64,000 bases of DNA from Paraprevotella xylaniphila YIT 11841. Lineage in GTDB: Bacteria; Bacteroidota; Bacteroidia; Bacteroidales; Bacteroidaceae. Under the pieces are notes generated by a model that searched no databases, was not told where the DNA came from, and saw nothing but the letters and a program-made list of their open reading frames with translations. The stretch covers positions 1 through 64,000 of the forward strand of contig NZ_GL883831.1 in NCBI RefSeq assembly GCF_000205165.1. The letters run 5' to 3'. This document shows, one piece after another, positions 49,773-58,574 of this stretch. The translations under genes were made by a program, and so were the position numbers. Position 1 is the first letter of the stretch; the number at the start of each line of letters is the position of its first letter.

Positions 49773-50963
49773 ATGGTATTACGAATACTTCCCGTCTTAT
49801 TGCTGACGTTGATATTGTCCGATGTCTACCTGTACTTCAAGTTCATGCGCGGACGCAGGCACCCTCTTTGGGCCTATTTTCTCTTTTTCCTGCCCAACGC
49901 ATTGTTGCTGATTGCCGCCCTCATACTGACTTGGACGGAAAACCATACGCCGGAGAACATGACCCAAATGGTCATCTTCTTCAGTCTCTACATGCTCATC
50001 GCGCTGCCCAAGATGCTGTTCCTTATCGTGGATTTGACAGGAAAAAGCATCTGCCTGTTTTTCCCCCGTGCCAAAAAGGCATGCACGATGGTAAGTTCCG
50101 CCGCGTCTCTCCTTTTGTTCTGCATCATGGGAGCGGGGTTGAGTTTCGGACCTACCCTTTTGCAAGTCCGCCACACGGACTTCTCCTCGGCCGACCTTCC
50201 GCCTGCCTTCGACGGCTATCGCATCGTGCAGTTCAGCGACCTTCACCTCACAAGTTTCAGGAACCGGCCGGAAATGGTGGAGAAAGTCGTGGAACGCATC
50301 ATGGAACAATGCCCCGACATAATCGTGTTTACCGGTGATTTGGTCAGCACGGAAGCAAACGAATTAGACGGGTTCGACGAGATACTTTCCCGCCTGCACG
50401 CACCGGACGGGGTGTATTCCATCTTAGGCAACCACGACTACCTGACATACGCCCGCTACCTTTCTCCCGAAGAGCAAGCCGCCCAACGGGAAAAGTTGAA
50501 GGAAAGGCAACGTGCCATGAACTGGGACCTGCTGCTGAACGAACACCGCATCATACATCAAGGCCGGGACAGCATCGTGCTCGTCGGCGTAGAGAACGAC
50601 GGGAAACCGCCTTTTCCCGAACGCGGCGACCTGAAAAAAGCGTTGGACGGACTTCCCGGATATGGGGCGAACAATGATTCGACCCGTATCTTTAAAGTGT
50701 TGCTCAGCCATGACCCCACCCACTGGCGGCGCAAGGTATTGCCGCAAACCGACATCCAACTCACACTGTCGGGGCATACCCACGGCATGCAGTTCATGCT
50801 CTTCGGGTGGTCCCCCTCCGAATATTTTTATCCCGAGTGGAAATACATGTACCGCGAAGGCGAACGTGGATTATACGTCAGCCTGGGCATCGGCGGGGCA
50901 CTCATTCCTTTCCGGTTCGGTGCATGGCCCGAAATTAACGTCATAACCTTGCACAATAAATAG
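49773..50963 (+). CDS. Membrane-anchored metallophosphoesterase
   Basis: The first 130 residues form about four transmembrane helices. The calcineurin-like domain follows with the five metal motifs: FSDLHL, FTGDLV, LGNHDY, LLSHDP and LSGHTHGMQ (residues about 150-380). This is the YkuE/YaeI-like type, proposed to act on lipids such as UDP-diacylglucosamine or phospholipids. It follows the MetH activation gene by 16 bases in the same operon. Confidence 0.9.
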   Translation: MVLRILPVLLLTLILSDVYLYFKFMRGRRHPLWAYFLFFLPNALLLIAALILTWTENHTPENMTQMVIFFSLYMLIALPKMLFLIVDLTGKSICLFFPRAKKACTMVSSAASLLLFCIMGAGLSFGPTLLQVRHTDFSSADLPPAFDGYRIVQFSDLHLTSFRNRPEMVEKVVERIMEQCPDIIVFTGDLVSTEANELDGFDEILSRLHAPDGVYSILGNHDYLTYARYLSPEEQAAQREKLKERQRAMNWDLLLNEHRIIHQGRDSIVLVGVENDGKPPFPERGDLKKALDGLPGYGANNDSTRIFKVLLSHDPTHWRRKVLPQTDIQLTLSGHTHGMQFMLFGWSPSEYFYPEWKYMYREGERGLYVSLGIGGALIPFRFGAWPEINVITLHNK

Positions 50964-50980
50964 GTATTCCTTAACTTTGT
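50949..50980 (+). promoter_or_regulatory. Promoter for plsC
   Basis: TTG at 50950-50952, a spacer of about 20 bases and TAacTTTG at 50973-50980 resemble the full -33/-7 consensus; it overlaps the end of the preceding gene. Confidence 0.55.
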
Positions 50981-51006
50981 ACAAATAAACTGTCAAAGAA
51001 AACAAG

Positions 51007-51762
51007 ATGTTACTCTATCGAATCTACCAACTCTGTATCGCGCTGCCCGTCCTGTTGGTCTGCACCATGCTGACGGCCATCGTCACCATCATCGGTTCGT
51101 GGATAGGCAACGCTCATTTCTGGGGATATTATCCCGGGAAAATCTGGTCTATCATCATCTGCCGCGTGCTCTTCATCCCGGTTATCGTACGCGGCCATGA
51201 AAACGTGGACAAGAAAACCTCATACGTGTTTGTGGCCAACCATCAGGGGGCATTCGACATCTTTTTGATTTACGGCTTCTTGGGCCGCAATTTCAAATGG
51301 ATGATGAAAAAATCATTGAGGAAAATCTTCTTGGTCGGAAAAGCATGCGAGAGCGCACGTCACATCTTCGTAGACAAGTCAGGACCGAAGAAAATCCAGG
51401 AGACTTACGCCAAAGCCCGTGAAATCCTAAAGGAAGGAACCTCTTTGGTCGTATTTCCCGAAGGCGCCCGCTCGTTCACCGGACACATGGGAGTGTTCAA
51501 GAAAGGAGCATTCCAATTGGCGGACGAACTGCAACTTCCCGTGGTTCCCGTAACCATCGACGGATCATTCGACATTCTTCCACGCACGAAAGGTTTCGGT
51601 TTCGTTAAGCGCAACAAACTGGCTCTCACCATCCACCACCCCATCCTACCCAAGGGAAAGGGACCGGAAAATATCAAAGAAACGATGGAGGAAGCATACC
51701 AAGCCGTCATGGCAGGCCTTCCGCCCGAACGGCAAGGCTTTATTAAGAATGAAGACCAGTAA
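51007..51762 (+). CDS. plsC: 1-acyl-sn-glycerol-3-phosphate acyltransferase
   Basis: The 251-residue membrane-bound enzyme adds the second acyl chain to make phosphatidic acid. The catalytic HX4D motif is in VANHQGAFDIF (about residues 77-83), and the second conserved motif is VVFPEGARSFTGHMG. Two N-terminal hydrophobic segments (about 5-30 and 40-58) anchor it. It sits downstream of the metallophosphoesterase with its own promoter. Confidence 0.93.
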   Translation: MLLYRIYQLCIALPVLLVCTMLTAIVTIIGSWIGNAHFWGYYPGKIWSIIICRVLFIPVIVRGHENVDKKTSYVFVANHQGAFDIFLIYGFLGRNFKWMMKKSLRKIFLVGKACESARHIFVDKSGPKKIQETYAKAREILKEGTSLVVFPEGARSFTGHMGVFKKGAFQLADELQLPVVPVTIDGSFDILPRTKGFGFVKRNKLALTIHHPILPKGKGPENIKETMEEAYQAVMAGLPPERQGFIKNEDQ

Positions 51763-51780
51763 ATCCTTTTTTCAAACACA

Positions 51781-51808
51781 TACGGCTCGCCCTAACAGGC
51801 GAGCCGTA
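51781..51808. terminator. Bidirectional terminator between plsC and the convergent lipoprotein gene
   Basis: Perfect 11-bp arms (51781-51791 and 51798-51808) close a CTAACA loop. Confidence 0.85.
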
Positions 51809-51828
51809 ATCCTATCCGGACAAAAGAT

Positions 51829-52596
51829 TTATTTTAAAGAATCAGTACCCGAAAAATCCGGTAACACAGCCAAAGAGTCTTCCGGCAAGACATCGTCATA
51901 ACCATACCCCATTTGCTCCATATTCTCTTTCGCAGCCTTGATATAGTTCTTCACATACACATCGTTCTTAAAATAAGGAGTAGCTTTGGCCATGATCTCT
52001 TCTATTTGAGGAGTCATCACCGGATAAGGATAACTGCTTGTCAGAATCATAAAAACGCCTGCTCCTAAGACATTATCGAAATTGGACGTAATGAAATTGG
52101 TAATCAAACGGTCGTTCTGCAATGCCAAACGGTTGGCCTCGTCATTCAAACGCACCATAATGACATCCTCATCCACCCCATCCATAATCATTTGGCTTTC
52201 CTTATGCGGCAATTCTGCAATCTGATTGTCCAACCGCGTCTTGCGACGTATAAAACTATATAAGGTATCGTTCAGGGCACTTCCTGTCACGTATTGGCGT
52301 GCCGTACTGATGTGTATGGACAGTTCTTCCGGTCCAAGGACAAACGGCATCAGGCATTCATCATCTATAAAAAGGCTGACCATCATGACAGAATCCAATG
52401 CACCGATAAAATTAAACTTCCCATGCACCACGTCGCTAGAGTCAATGTCCACCAAATCATTATCCTTATAGGCTTTCAAATACAGCTTTTTCCCATCCAT
52501 GGTCTGTATCGTAGAGTTTCCTTCCACCATGTATTCTGTCTGGTGGCAAGAAGACAACACCATAAGGCTCACCAATATCCATAAAAAATTTTTCAT
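51829..52596 (-). CDS. DUF4369-domain lipoprotein
   Basis: A 255-residue lipoprotein with lipobox VLSSC (cysteine 17). The N-terminal half (STIQTMDGKKLYLKAYKDNDLVDIDSSDVVHGKF) is the DUF4369 beta domain that usually precedes a thioredoxin domain in Bacteroidales. The thioredoxin part is missing: the protein continues with a helical region and ends at SGTDSLK without a CXXC. It is probably a periplasmic or surface component of a thiol or cell-envelope system, role unknown. Confidence 0.85.
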   Translation of the reverse strand: MKNFLWILVSLMVLSSCHQTEYMVEGNSTIQTMDGKKLYLKAYKDNDLVDIDSSDVVHGKFNFIGALDSVMMVSLFIDDECLMPFVLGPEELSIHISTARQYVTGSALNDTLYSFIRRKTRLDNQIAELPHKESQMIMDGVDEDVIMVRLNDEANRLALQNDRLITNFITSNFDNVLGAGVFMILTSSYPYPVMTPQIEEIMAKATPYFKNDVYVKNYIKAAKENMEQMGYGYDDVLPEDSLAVLPDFSGTDSLK

Positions 52597-52628
52597 TCTT
52601 CTTATATTATTCCGGACTTATAGGGGTA

Positions 52629-52636
52629 CAAAGATA
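52629..52636 (-). promoter_or_regulatory. -7 box for the DUF4369 lipoprotein gene
   Basis: The minus strand reads TATCTTTG, 32 bases before the start at 52596. Confidence 0.5.
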
Positions 52637-52694
52637 AGGGCTTGTCACCAGAGGATAAAGCGTTTTATCACTATTTAAGCTTGTCTTTCCCGTT

Positions 52695-53087
52695 TTAAAA
52701 TTTATTGTTGTTGTTTCGTGGCTCTTCCTTCTCCAATTCGGCCGGAATACGAAAAGCGGTATACAATTCCAACACGCAAGCGACTGCCAGGCATACCACC
52801 CATTCCTGTCTGCGGGCAAAACCGAAATCAAAAATACGCATAGCCATAAAAAAGGCTGTACAAACCAGCAAAAGCGCACCGATGACTTGTTGCCCCCGCA
52901 ACCGGCGGATAACGAGATTATCCCCTTCGTACCCGGCACACAACTGCATGGCCGCAAAAGCGCAAGCCCCTACTGCGTAAAAATAAAAAGCATAAAGCCA
53001 CCCGGTAAAAAAAGTAGCCGCACCAATCAACAACAGCACAGCCCCGGCTATGAATACTATGTTTTGAATCTTATTCAGCTTCTTCAT
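52695..53087 (-). CDS. Small membrane protein of unknown function
   Basis: The 130-residue protein from MKKLNKIQNIVFIAGAVLLL has four predicted transmembrane helices and a charged C terminus. It follows the ftsB-like gene, overlapping it by 17 bases in this start choice. In Bacteroidales the same neighbour is common, so a link to the envelope is possible; I do not recognise a domain. Confidence 0.75.
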   Translation of the reverse strand: MKKLNKIQNIVFIAGAVLLLIGAATFFTGWLYAFYFYAVGACAFAAMQLCAGYEGDNLVIRRLRGQQVIGALLLVCTAFFMAMRIFDFGFARRQEWVVCLAVACVLELYTAFRIPAELEKEEPRNNNNKF

Positions 53088-53391
53088 TCGTAGTCTTTTC
53101 TTGTATGACAAAAATATCTTCGTCGTCCGTTTTCATGTAATACCGCTCACGTGCAATCTCGATTAACACGTCAGGGTCGGTGTTCATTTCCTCCAAATAA
53201 CGCGTGTCATGCTCGTACATCTCCGTGTACTTCCGGATTTCAGAGCGCAATTCAGCCAACTCAGCCTTATGGCGATAGCGGCTCCACAAACTGTTTTCGT
53301 CTACCACTCCCATCAACAAGACGAAAAGCCCGATGACAAAACCATATTTGTGCCGGCGAAAGATATTCCAAAAAGTATGAAGCTTACCCAT
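53071..53391 (-). CDS. FtsB/DivIC-like septum formation protein
   Basis: The 106-residue protein has one transmembrane helix (about 15-35) followed by a coiled coil (ELAELRSEIRKYTEMYEHDTRYLEEM) and the conserved TDPDVLIEIARERYYMKTDDEDIFVI typical of DivIC/FtsB. It would act at the division septum with FtsL and FtsQ. It is divergent from dnaX, with a -7 box on the minus strand. Confidence 0.9.
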   Translation of the reverse strand: MGKLHTFWNIFRRHKYGFVIGLFVLLMGVVDENSLWSRYRHKAELAELRSEIRKYTEMYEHDTRYLEEMNTDPDVLIEIARERYYMKTDDEDIFVIQEKTTNEEAE

Positions 53392-53412
53392 AACTTGACT
53401 TGTTTATAGGGG

Positions 53413-53420
53413 CAAAGATA
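53413..53420 (-). promoter_or_regulatory. -7 box for the ftsB-like gene
   Basis: The minus strand reads TATCTTTG, 21 bases before the start at 53391. Confidence 0.55.
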
Positions 53421-53463
53421 CGACAAAATCAACGAAAACGGAGGTTACGCCCGTTTTTTTTGC

Positions 53464-53471
53464 TAAATTTG
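53464..53471 (+). promoter_or_regulatory. -7 box for dnaX
   Basis: TAaaTTTG precedes the start codon at 53502 by 30 bases. Confidence 0.55.
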
Positions 53472-53501
53472 CTTTGCGAATAACTAATTCATCAATCCAT
53501 C

Positions 53502-55316
53502 ATGGGAGAATACATCGTATCGGCACGAAAATACCGCCCCTCGGCATTCGATGCCGTGGTGGGACAGGAGGCGCTCACCACGACTCTGAAAAACGCCATT
53601 GCAGCCGGTAAACTGGCACATGCTTACCTGTTCTGCGGACCACGCGGAGTGGGAAAAACGACTTGTGCCCGCATCTTTGCCAAAACCATCAACTGCCTGC
53701 ACCCGTCCGGCAACGGGGAGGCTTGCGATGAATGCGAATCATGCAAGGCTTTCAACGAACAGCGTTCACTCAACATCCACGAACTGGACGCGGCCTCAAA
53801 CAACTCGGTGGAGGAAATACGTGCCTTAATAGAAAAAGTGCGTATCCCGCCGCAGGTGGGACGCTATAAGGTGTTCATCATCGACGAGGTGCACATGCTG
53901 TCCACGGCCGCATTCAATGCTTTTCTCAAGACGTTGGAAGAGCCTCCTTCGTATGTTATCTTTATCCTGGCCACTACGGAAAAGCATAAAATCCTGCCCA
54001 CCATATTGAGCCGTTGCCAAGTGTACGACTTCAACCGCATGAGCGTGCAGGCCATTGTCAACCACCTGAAGTTCGTGGCAGACAAAGAGGGATATGCATA
54101 CGAGCCGGAGGCACTGAACATCATTGCCCAAAAGGCAGACGGCGGCATGCGTGACGCACTTTCTATCTTCGACCAGACGGTAAGCTTCACGGGAGGAAAC
54201 CTGACGTATAAAAAGGTAATAGAAAACCTGAACGTATTGGACTATGAATACTACTTCCGCCTGACAGACCATTTCCTGAAAAACGAGGCAGCGCAGTGCA
54301 TGTTGGTCTTCAACGAGATTTTAGAGAAAGGTTTTGAAGGCAGCCATTTCATTACAGGATTGGCATCCCACCTGCGCGACCTATTGGTCAGCCACGATGC
54401 TGTGACACTCCCCTTGTTGGAAGTGAGCGACAGCATCAGGGCACGTTATCAGGAACAGTCGCAACGGTGCACGCCCAAATTCCTCTACCGTGCCATCAAG
54501 TTGTGCAGCGACTGCGACTTGAACTACCGGGCTAGCAAAAACAAACGGTTGTTAGTGGAAATCACCTTGATACAACTGTCGCAACTGACCTTGGAAGATG
54601 ACAGCGCCGGCTCGGGGCGTAGCCCTGAGAAGTCATTAAAACCCCTATTCGCCCAACCTGCCGGAACGGTACAACCGACTACCACTCCGGTCAATCCGCA
54701 GAAGCCCCAGGCTCCCGTGGAAAAGGTTGCCTCTGCCGTTCAGGACAGAACGGAATCATATGAAACGCGCAAATCTCCGCTTCCGGACACCGAAACCACG
54801 GAACGCAGGCCTCCCAAAGTCAAACTCGGCTCTTTCGGCCCATCCATCAGCCGGCTTAAACAAGAAATAGGAAATCCCGCCGACACTTCCCAACCAACAG
54901 CAAATCAGGTTACAACGCCTGCAGCATCACAGGCACTGAAAGAAGAAGAAAATTATCCTGTCACAGGAGACAACATACGTTTCTGTTGGAATGAGTTCAT
55001 CAACCTTCTGCCACAAGAAGAAACAGCCATCGCACAACGCATGAAAGTCATCCAACCCAAGCTATTGAAGGATGCCACGTTTGAAGTATTGGTGGACAAC
55101 GAACAGGTGAAATTCTACATGGAACAAATCGCCCGGCGTATAGAAACCCACATGCGCAAGCAACTCCATAACCGGAACATCACCATGACCGTACGTATTG
55201 CCGAGCCGACAGAGGTTACTCGCATCACTAGCAAACCCCAACAATACCAGGCAATGAGCAAACGGAATCCGGCGTTGCAAAAACTAAAAGAAACATTCGG
55301 ATTGGAATTGGCGTAA
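53502..55316 (+). CDS. dnaX: DNA polymerase III subunit gamma/tau
   Basis: DnaX is the clamp-loader ATPase. The N-terminal AAA+ module shows Walker A GPRGVGKTT, the zinc-binding cysteines CLHPSGNGEACDECESC, Walker B VFIIDEVHML and sensor 1 LATTEKHKILPTILSRC. The lid and collar follow to about residue 365. The last 240 residues are a proline/glutamine-rich linker and a helical C-terminal region that differs from the E. coli tau end, as is usual in Bacteroidetes. The length of 604 residues is normal. Confidence 0.96.
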   Translation: MGEYIVSARKYRPSAFDAVVGQEALTTTLKNAIAAGKLAHAYLFCGPRGVGKTTCARIFAKTINCLHPSGNGEACDECESCKAFNEQRSLNIHELDAASNNSVEEIRALIEKVRIPPQVGRYKVFIIDEVHMLSTAAFNAFLKTLEEPPSYVIFILATTEKHKILPTILSRCQVYDFNRMSVQAIVNHLKFVADKEGYAYEPEALNIIAQKADGGMRDALSIFDQTVSFTGGNLTYKKVIENLNVLDYEYYFRLTDHFLKNEAAQCMLVFNEILEKGFEGSHFITGLASHLRDLLVSHDAVTLPLLEVSDSIRARYQEQSQRCTPKFLYRAIKLCSDCDLNYRASKNKRLLVEITLIQLSQLTLEDDSAGSGRSPEKSLKPLFAQPAGTVQPTTTPVNPQKPQAPVEKVASAVQDRTESYETRKSPLPDTETTERRPPKVKLGSFGPSISRLKQEIGNPADTSQPTANQVTTPAASQALKEEENYPVTGDNIRFCWNEFINLLPQEETAIAQRMKVIQPKLLKDATFEVLVDNEQVKFYMEQIARRIETHMRKQLHNRNITMTVRIAEPTEVTRITSKPQQYQAMSKRNPALQKLKETFGLELA

Positions 55317-55347
55317 CCTCTCATCCGAACGTTTCTTCATTTTTCCC

Positions 55348-55815
55348 TTATTTCAAATCATGATTCATCATGCGGAACTCTGCCATCTGCTCGAACTTCG
55401 TACCCTTGCGGCCGTAGTTGGCATACGGATAGATGGAAATGCCCCCGCGCGGAGTAAAGATGCCGGTGACTTCGATGTATTTCGGATCCATCAGACGAAT
55501 GAGATCCTTCATGATCTTGTTCACGCAATCTTCATGAAAATCGCCATGGTTGCGAAAGCTGAACAAATATAGTTTCAGACTCTTGCTTTCCACCATACGG
55601 CGGTCGGGAATATAACTGATACGGATTTCGGCAAAATCAGGCTGTCCCGTAATGGGGCACAGACTCGTGAACTCCGGGCAGTTGAAACGTACCCAATAAT
55701 CATTGCCGGGATGCTTGTTTTCAAAAGCTTCCAATACCTCAGGAGCATAATCTTGACGATACTCCGTCTTTTTGCCCAACGATTGCAATCCTTCTTTTTC
55801 TCTTTCACTACTCAT
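55348..55815 (-). CDS. queF: NADPH-dependent 7-cyano-7-deazaguanine reductase
   Basis: QueF reduces preQ0 to preQ1 in queuosine synthesis. The short (YkvM) type of 155 residues is seen: nucleophile C53 in [15 protein letters not shown], the family signature [21 protein letters not shown] and the ending [12 protein letters not shown]. It overlaps queC by 4 bases and is last in the operon. It converges with dnaX. Confidence 0.96.
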   Translation of the reverse strand: MSSEREKEGLQSLGKKTEYRQDYAPEVLEAFENKHPGNDYWVRFNCPEFTSLCPITGQPDFAEIRISYIPDRRMVESKSLKLYLFSFRNHGDFHEDCVNKIMKDLIRLMDPKYIEVTGIFTPRGGISIYPYANYGRKGTKFEQMAEFRMMNHDLK

Positions 55816-56507
55816 GGTTCTATATTTTCCTCTACATGCAACTTACATTCTTTCTCTGCCAAATATTTATGCAGGCCTTCATTACGCAACTTACAGGCCG
55901 GACAATGGCCGCAACCGTCGCCCTGCACACCGTTGTAGCAGGTCAACGTGTCGTGGCGCACCAGGTCGAGCACGCCCAATTCATCGGCCAAGGCCCACGT
56001 CTGGCATTTGTCAATCCACATCAACGGCGTATGCAAAACGAATTGCTCGTCCATGGCCAGGTTCAAGGTCACATTCAGGCTTTTAATAAACGCGTCCCGA
56101 CAATCGGGATAACCGCTGAAGTCCGTCTGCGACACACCGGTCACAATATGGTTGACGCCCCGTTCACGGGCATACACGGCAGCAATGCTGATGAAGAACA
56201 AATTTCGCCCGGGAACAAACGTGTTCGGACAGCTTCCTTCCGGCTTTTCCTCATCCATCTGCATGGTGGAATCAGTCAACGAGTTCCTCCCCAATGAACC
56301 GACGAAAGAAACATCCATACAGTCCCAGTCCACACCGGCCCGTGAAGCTATGGCCTTGGCCAACTCCACTTCCTTCACATGCTTCTGCCCGTACACAAAA
56401 CTCAAGGCCACGACTTTCTTGAAATGTTTTTTGGCCCAAAACAAACAGGTGGTGGAATCCTGGCCGCCACTGAACACCACCAAGGCGGTTTCCTTATTCA
56501 TGGTCAT
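55812..56507 (-). CDS. queC: 7-cyano-7-deazaguanine synthase
   Basis: QueC makes preQ0 from 7-carboxy-7-deazaguanine with ATP and ammonia. The PP-loop [12 protein letters not shown] (about residues 11-22) and the C-terminal zinc cysteines in [19 protein letters not shown] are present. It is coupled by ATGA overlaps to yhhQ upstream and queF downstream. queD and queE are not in the window. Confidence 0.96.
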   Translation of the reverse strand: MTMNKETALVVFSGGQDSTTCLFWAKKHFKKVVALSFVYGQKHVKEVELAKAIASRAGVDWDCMDVSFVGSLGRNSLTDSTMQMDEEKPEGSCPNTFVPGRNLFFISIAAVYARERGVNHIVTGVSQTDFSGYPDCRDAFIKSLNVTLNLAMDEQFVLHTPLMWIDKCQTWALADELGVLDLVRHDTLTCYNGVQGDGCGHCPACKLRNEGLHKYLAEKECKLHVEENIEP

Positions 56508-57187
56508 AATTGAGACACCTTTAATATATTATAAGAAATGTTCTTGTCGTACACATCCACGCCTTCCACACGTTTCACCCAACGCACCACGCGAATCGTG
56601 ACGGGAAGTATGATGACCTCATAAAGCGTCTTCAGCAAAATCTGCCAGAACATCATGAGCAACAGATTATCCCAAGGCACAAGACCGCCCAAAGCTATCG
56701 GGAAAAAAATCAGCGAATCGGCCGTTTCTCCCGCCACAGAGGACAGGACGGCGCGCAGCGAAAAGCGACGCCCCCCGGAAGCCACCTTCATCACGCTCAT
56801 GACGTACGCATTAAGGAAGGAGCCGGAAAGGAAAGCCAGAAACGAAGCGGCCGCCACACGGGGAGCCAGACCGAACAGGTTGTGAAAGCCTTCCTCGTTG
56901 TTCCAATACGGCGCACCGGGAATGAGGTCGGCCACATAACCGAAGAAGACAAACAGGAAGTTCATCAGGAACCCAGTCCATATCAAGAATTTGGCCTTGT
57001 TGAACCCCCAAACCTCGACGATGCAGTCGTTCACGATATAAGAAATGGGAAAGACCAAAATCCCGGCCGTAATATTAAACGGACCGAACATGATTTGCTT
57101 CGTGGCCAAAAGATTGGCCGAAATGAGACACACACAAAACAGTATCCCCATCAGCATGAAGGATACACTGACTGTTTTTTCTTTCAT
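56504..57187 (-). CDS. yhhQ: Queuosine precursor transporter (YhhQ/VUT family)
   Basis: This 227-residue membrane protein has six hydrophobic segments and the VUT/YhhQ signatures [40 protein letters not shown] and [13 protein letters not shown]. YhhQ takes up preQ0/preQ1, and its place as the first gene of the queC-queF operon agrees with that. The operon therefore combines salvage by uptake with the last two steps of preQ1 synthesis. Confidence 0.93.
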   Translation of the reverse strand: MKEKTVSVSFMLMGILFCVCLISANLLATKQIMFGPFNITAGILVFPISYIVNDCIVEVWGFNKAKFLIWTGFLMNFLFVFFGYVADLIPGAPYWNNEEGFHNLFGLAPRVAAASFLAFLSGSFLNAYVMSVMKVASGGRRFSLRAVLSSVAGETADSLIFFPIALGGLVPWDNLLLMMFWQILLKTLYEVIILPVTIRVVRWVKRVEGVDVYDKNISYNILKVSQL

Positions 57188-57194
57188 ATAATCT

Positions 57195-57243
57195 TGTTTT
57201 TTAAGAGGTTACCAAGCACTCATCGCGTATTCCATCCGGAACG
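57195..57243 (-). other. Structured 5' leader of the queuosine operon
   Basis: On the minus strand the leader starts with CGCG-UUCC, loop GGAU, GGAA-UA-CGCG, an eight-pair hairpin with a UA bulge, and continues to CCUCUUAAAAAACAAG before the yhhQ start. That tail resembles the 3' part of preQ1-I riboswitches, but the AGAGG partner is not present upstream, so I do not call a riboswitch. Confidence 0.35.
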
Positions 57244-57249
57244 CGGGGA

Positions 57250-57280
57250 CAAAGATACGATAAAGACGGGAGAGAACAAA
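57250..57280 (-). promoter_or_regulatory. Full-consensus promoter for yhhQ-queC-queF
   Basis: On the minus strand -33 TTTG (57280-57277), a 19-base spacer and -7 TATCTTTG (57257-57250) match the Bacteroidales consensus. Confidence 0.7.
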
Positions 57281-57366
57281 AAGAACCTATAAAAAAAGTT
57301 TATCAGATGGAAAAAGAAAAAAGAATTCGTACCTTTACCTATTATTTATAATTTTTTACGGAAAAA

Positions 57367-58461
57367 ATGAAAAAACAAATTTTAAGCCTATTTCTGGCCA
57401 CATACTGCGGAATGGCCTTTGCACAAACGAATTATAAAGTAACATTCACCACAGACCAGACTGACATCACCAACGTGTACCTGTGCTCGAAAGAGGATGG
57501 CACCGTCCTGGATAGCGCAACCTGCCAAGACGGCAAAGCCTCATTCGACGGGAAAACCAACCTCCCCAAAATTGCAGCCATCAGCATAGACCAACAAGCC
57601 AAGAAGCCGGTAACTTTACTGATATTGGACGATACGCCGGCCACCATTGTACAAACTTCCGGCTCAACGGACATCAACGGCTCCCCATTGAACCGTAAAT
57701 ACTCCGAAATAAAGGAAAAGGCCAGAACGTATGACAACCAAATGAAAAAACTGCAAATAGAAGCACGGGATATCGCACAAAGCCACAATGGCAACCTGCC
57801 GAACGCTGACGCCGACCGGCTGCAACAAGCTTTTGATGAAGCCGTACAAGGGCAAGCCGAAAGCATCCGGCAAGCCTTGGAGGAAAACAAAGACAATTTG
57901 ATTCCGGCCCTCCTCATCTCTGTCTACGGAGACCGGCTTGAAGACCAATACGTAGGAAATTATCTGGAAACGTACGCCTACAAAGACAACGGATGCCTCA
58001 ATGAAGTAAACCAATACATGGCAGCCCTGAAACGTAAAGCCATCGGTAGCATGTTCACGGATTTTACCATGGATGACATGGAAGGCACGCCCCACAAGCT
58101 GTCCGACTACGTAGGTAAAGGGAACTATGTCTTGGTAGATTTTTGGGCCAGTTGGTGCGGCCCATGCCGTGCGGAAATGCCGAACGTAAAGAAAGCCTAC
58201 GAACAATTCCACCCGAAAGGATTTGAAATCGTAGGCATCTCGTTCGATGCACAAAAAGGCGCATGGGAAAAAGGCACGAAAGATTTGGGCATCACTTGGC
58301 CACAAATGTCCGACTTAAAAGCTTGGAACTGCGAGGCAGGCAAACTATACGGTATACGAGGCATCCCGGCCACCATACTTTTCGGCCCAGACGGCAAAAT
58401 CGTGGCCACGAACCTGCGCGGAGAAGAACTCCAGAAAAAACTGGAAGAGATTTACCAATAA
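57367..58461 (+). CDS. Periplasmic TlpA-like thioredoxin with DUF4369 domain
   Basis: The 364-residue protein has a signal peptide (1-20), a DUF4369 beta domain (about 22-120), a helical linker (about 120-225) and a thioredoxin domain with the redox motif [14 protein letters not shown] (cysteines near 261 and 264) and the cis-proline loop GIPATILFGPDG. It likely reduces disulfides in the periplasm; the physiological target is unknown. A second, similar gene lies at 62672. Confidence 0.9.
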   Translation: MKKQILSLFLATYCGMAFAQTNYKVTFTTDQTDITNVYLCSKEDGTVLDSATCQDGKASFDGKTNLPKIAAISIDQQAKKPVTLLILDDTPATIVQTSGSTDINGSPLNRKYSEIKEKARTYDNQMKKLQIEARDIAQSHNGNLPNADADRLQQAFDEAVQGQAESIRQALEENKDNLIPALLISVYGDRLEDQYVGNYLETYAYKDNGCLNEVNQYMAALKRKAIGSMFTDFTMDDMEGTPHKLSDYVGKGNYVLVDFWASWCGPCRAEMPNVKKAYEQFHPKGFEIVGISFDAQKGAWEKGTKDLGITWPQMSDLKAWNCEAGKLYGIRGIPATILFGPDGKIVATNLRGEELQKKLEEIYQ

Positions 58462-58496
58462 CCCGCAAACAGAACGTTCCTACGTTCCCATTCACG

Positions 58497-58536
58497 GAAG
58501 ATGGCATCTCCGGATATTCCGGAAACGCCATCTTTC
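58497..58536. terminator. Terminator-like hairpin between the TlpA and FadL-like genes
   Basis: AGATGGC (from 58499) pairs with GCCATCT (58527-58533), and inside TCCGG pairs with CCGGA. It serves the convergent genes on both sides. Confidence 0.65.
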
Positions 58537-58574
58537 GCTTTATTATCCCGCTAAATTATGCTCTTGCCCAAACC

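Noticed and set aside
57195-57243. preQ1 riboswitch before yhhQ
   Set aside because: The tail resembles a preQ1-I aptamer, but the pairing AGAGG strand and the expected loop are missing, so only a structured leader is reported.
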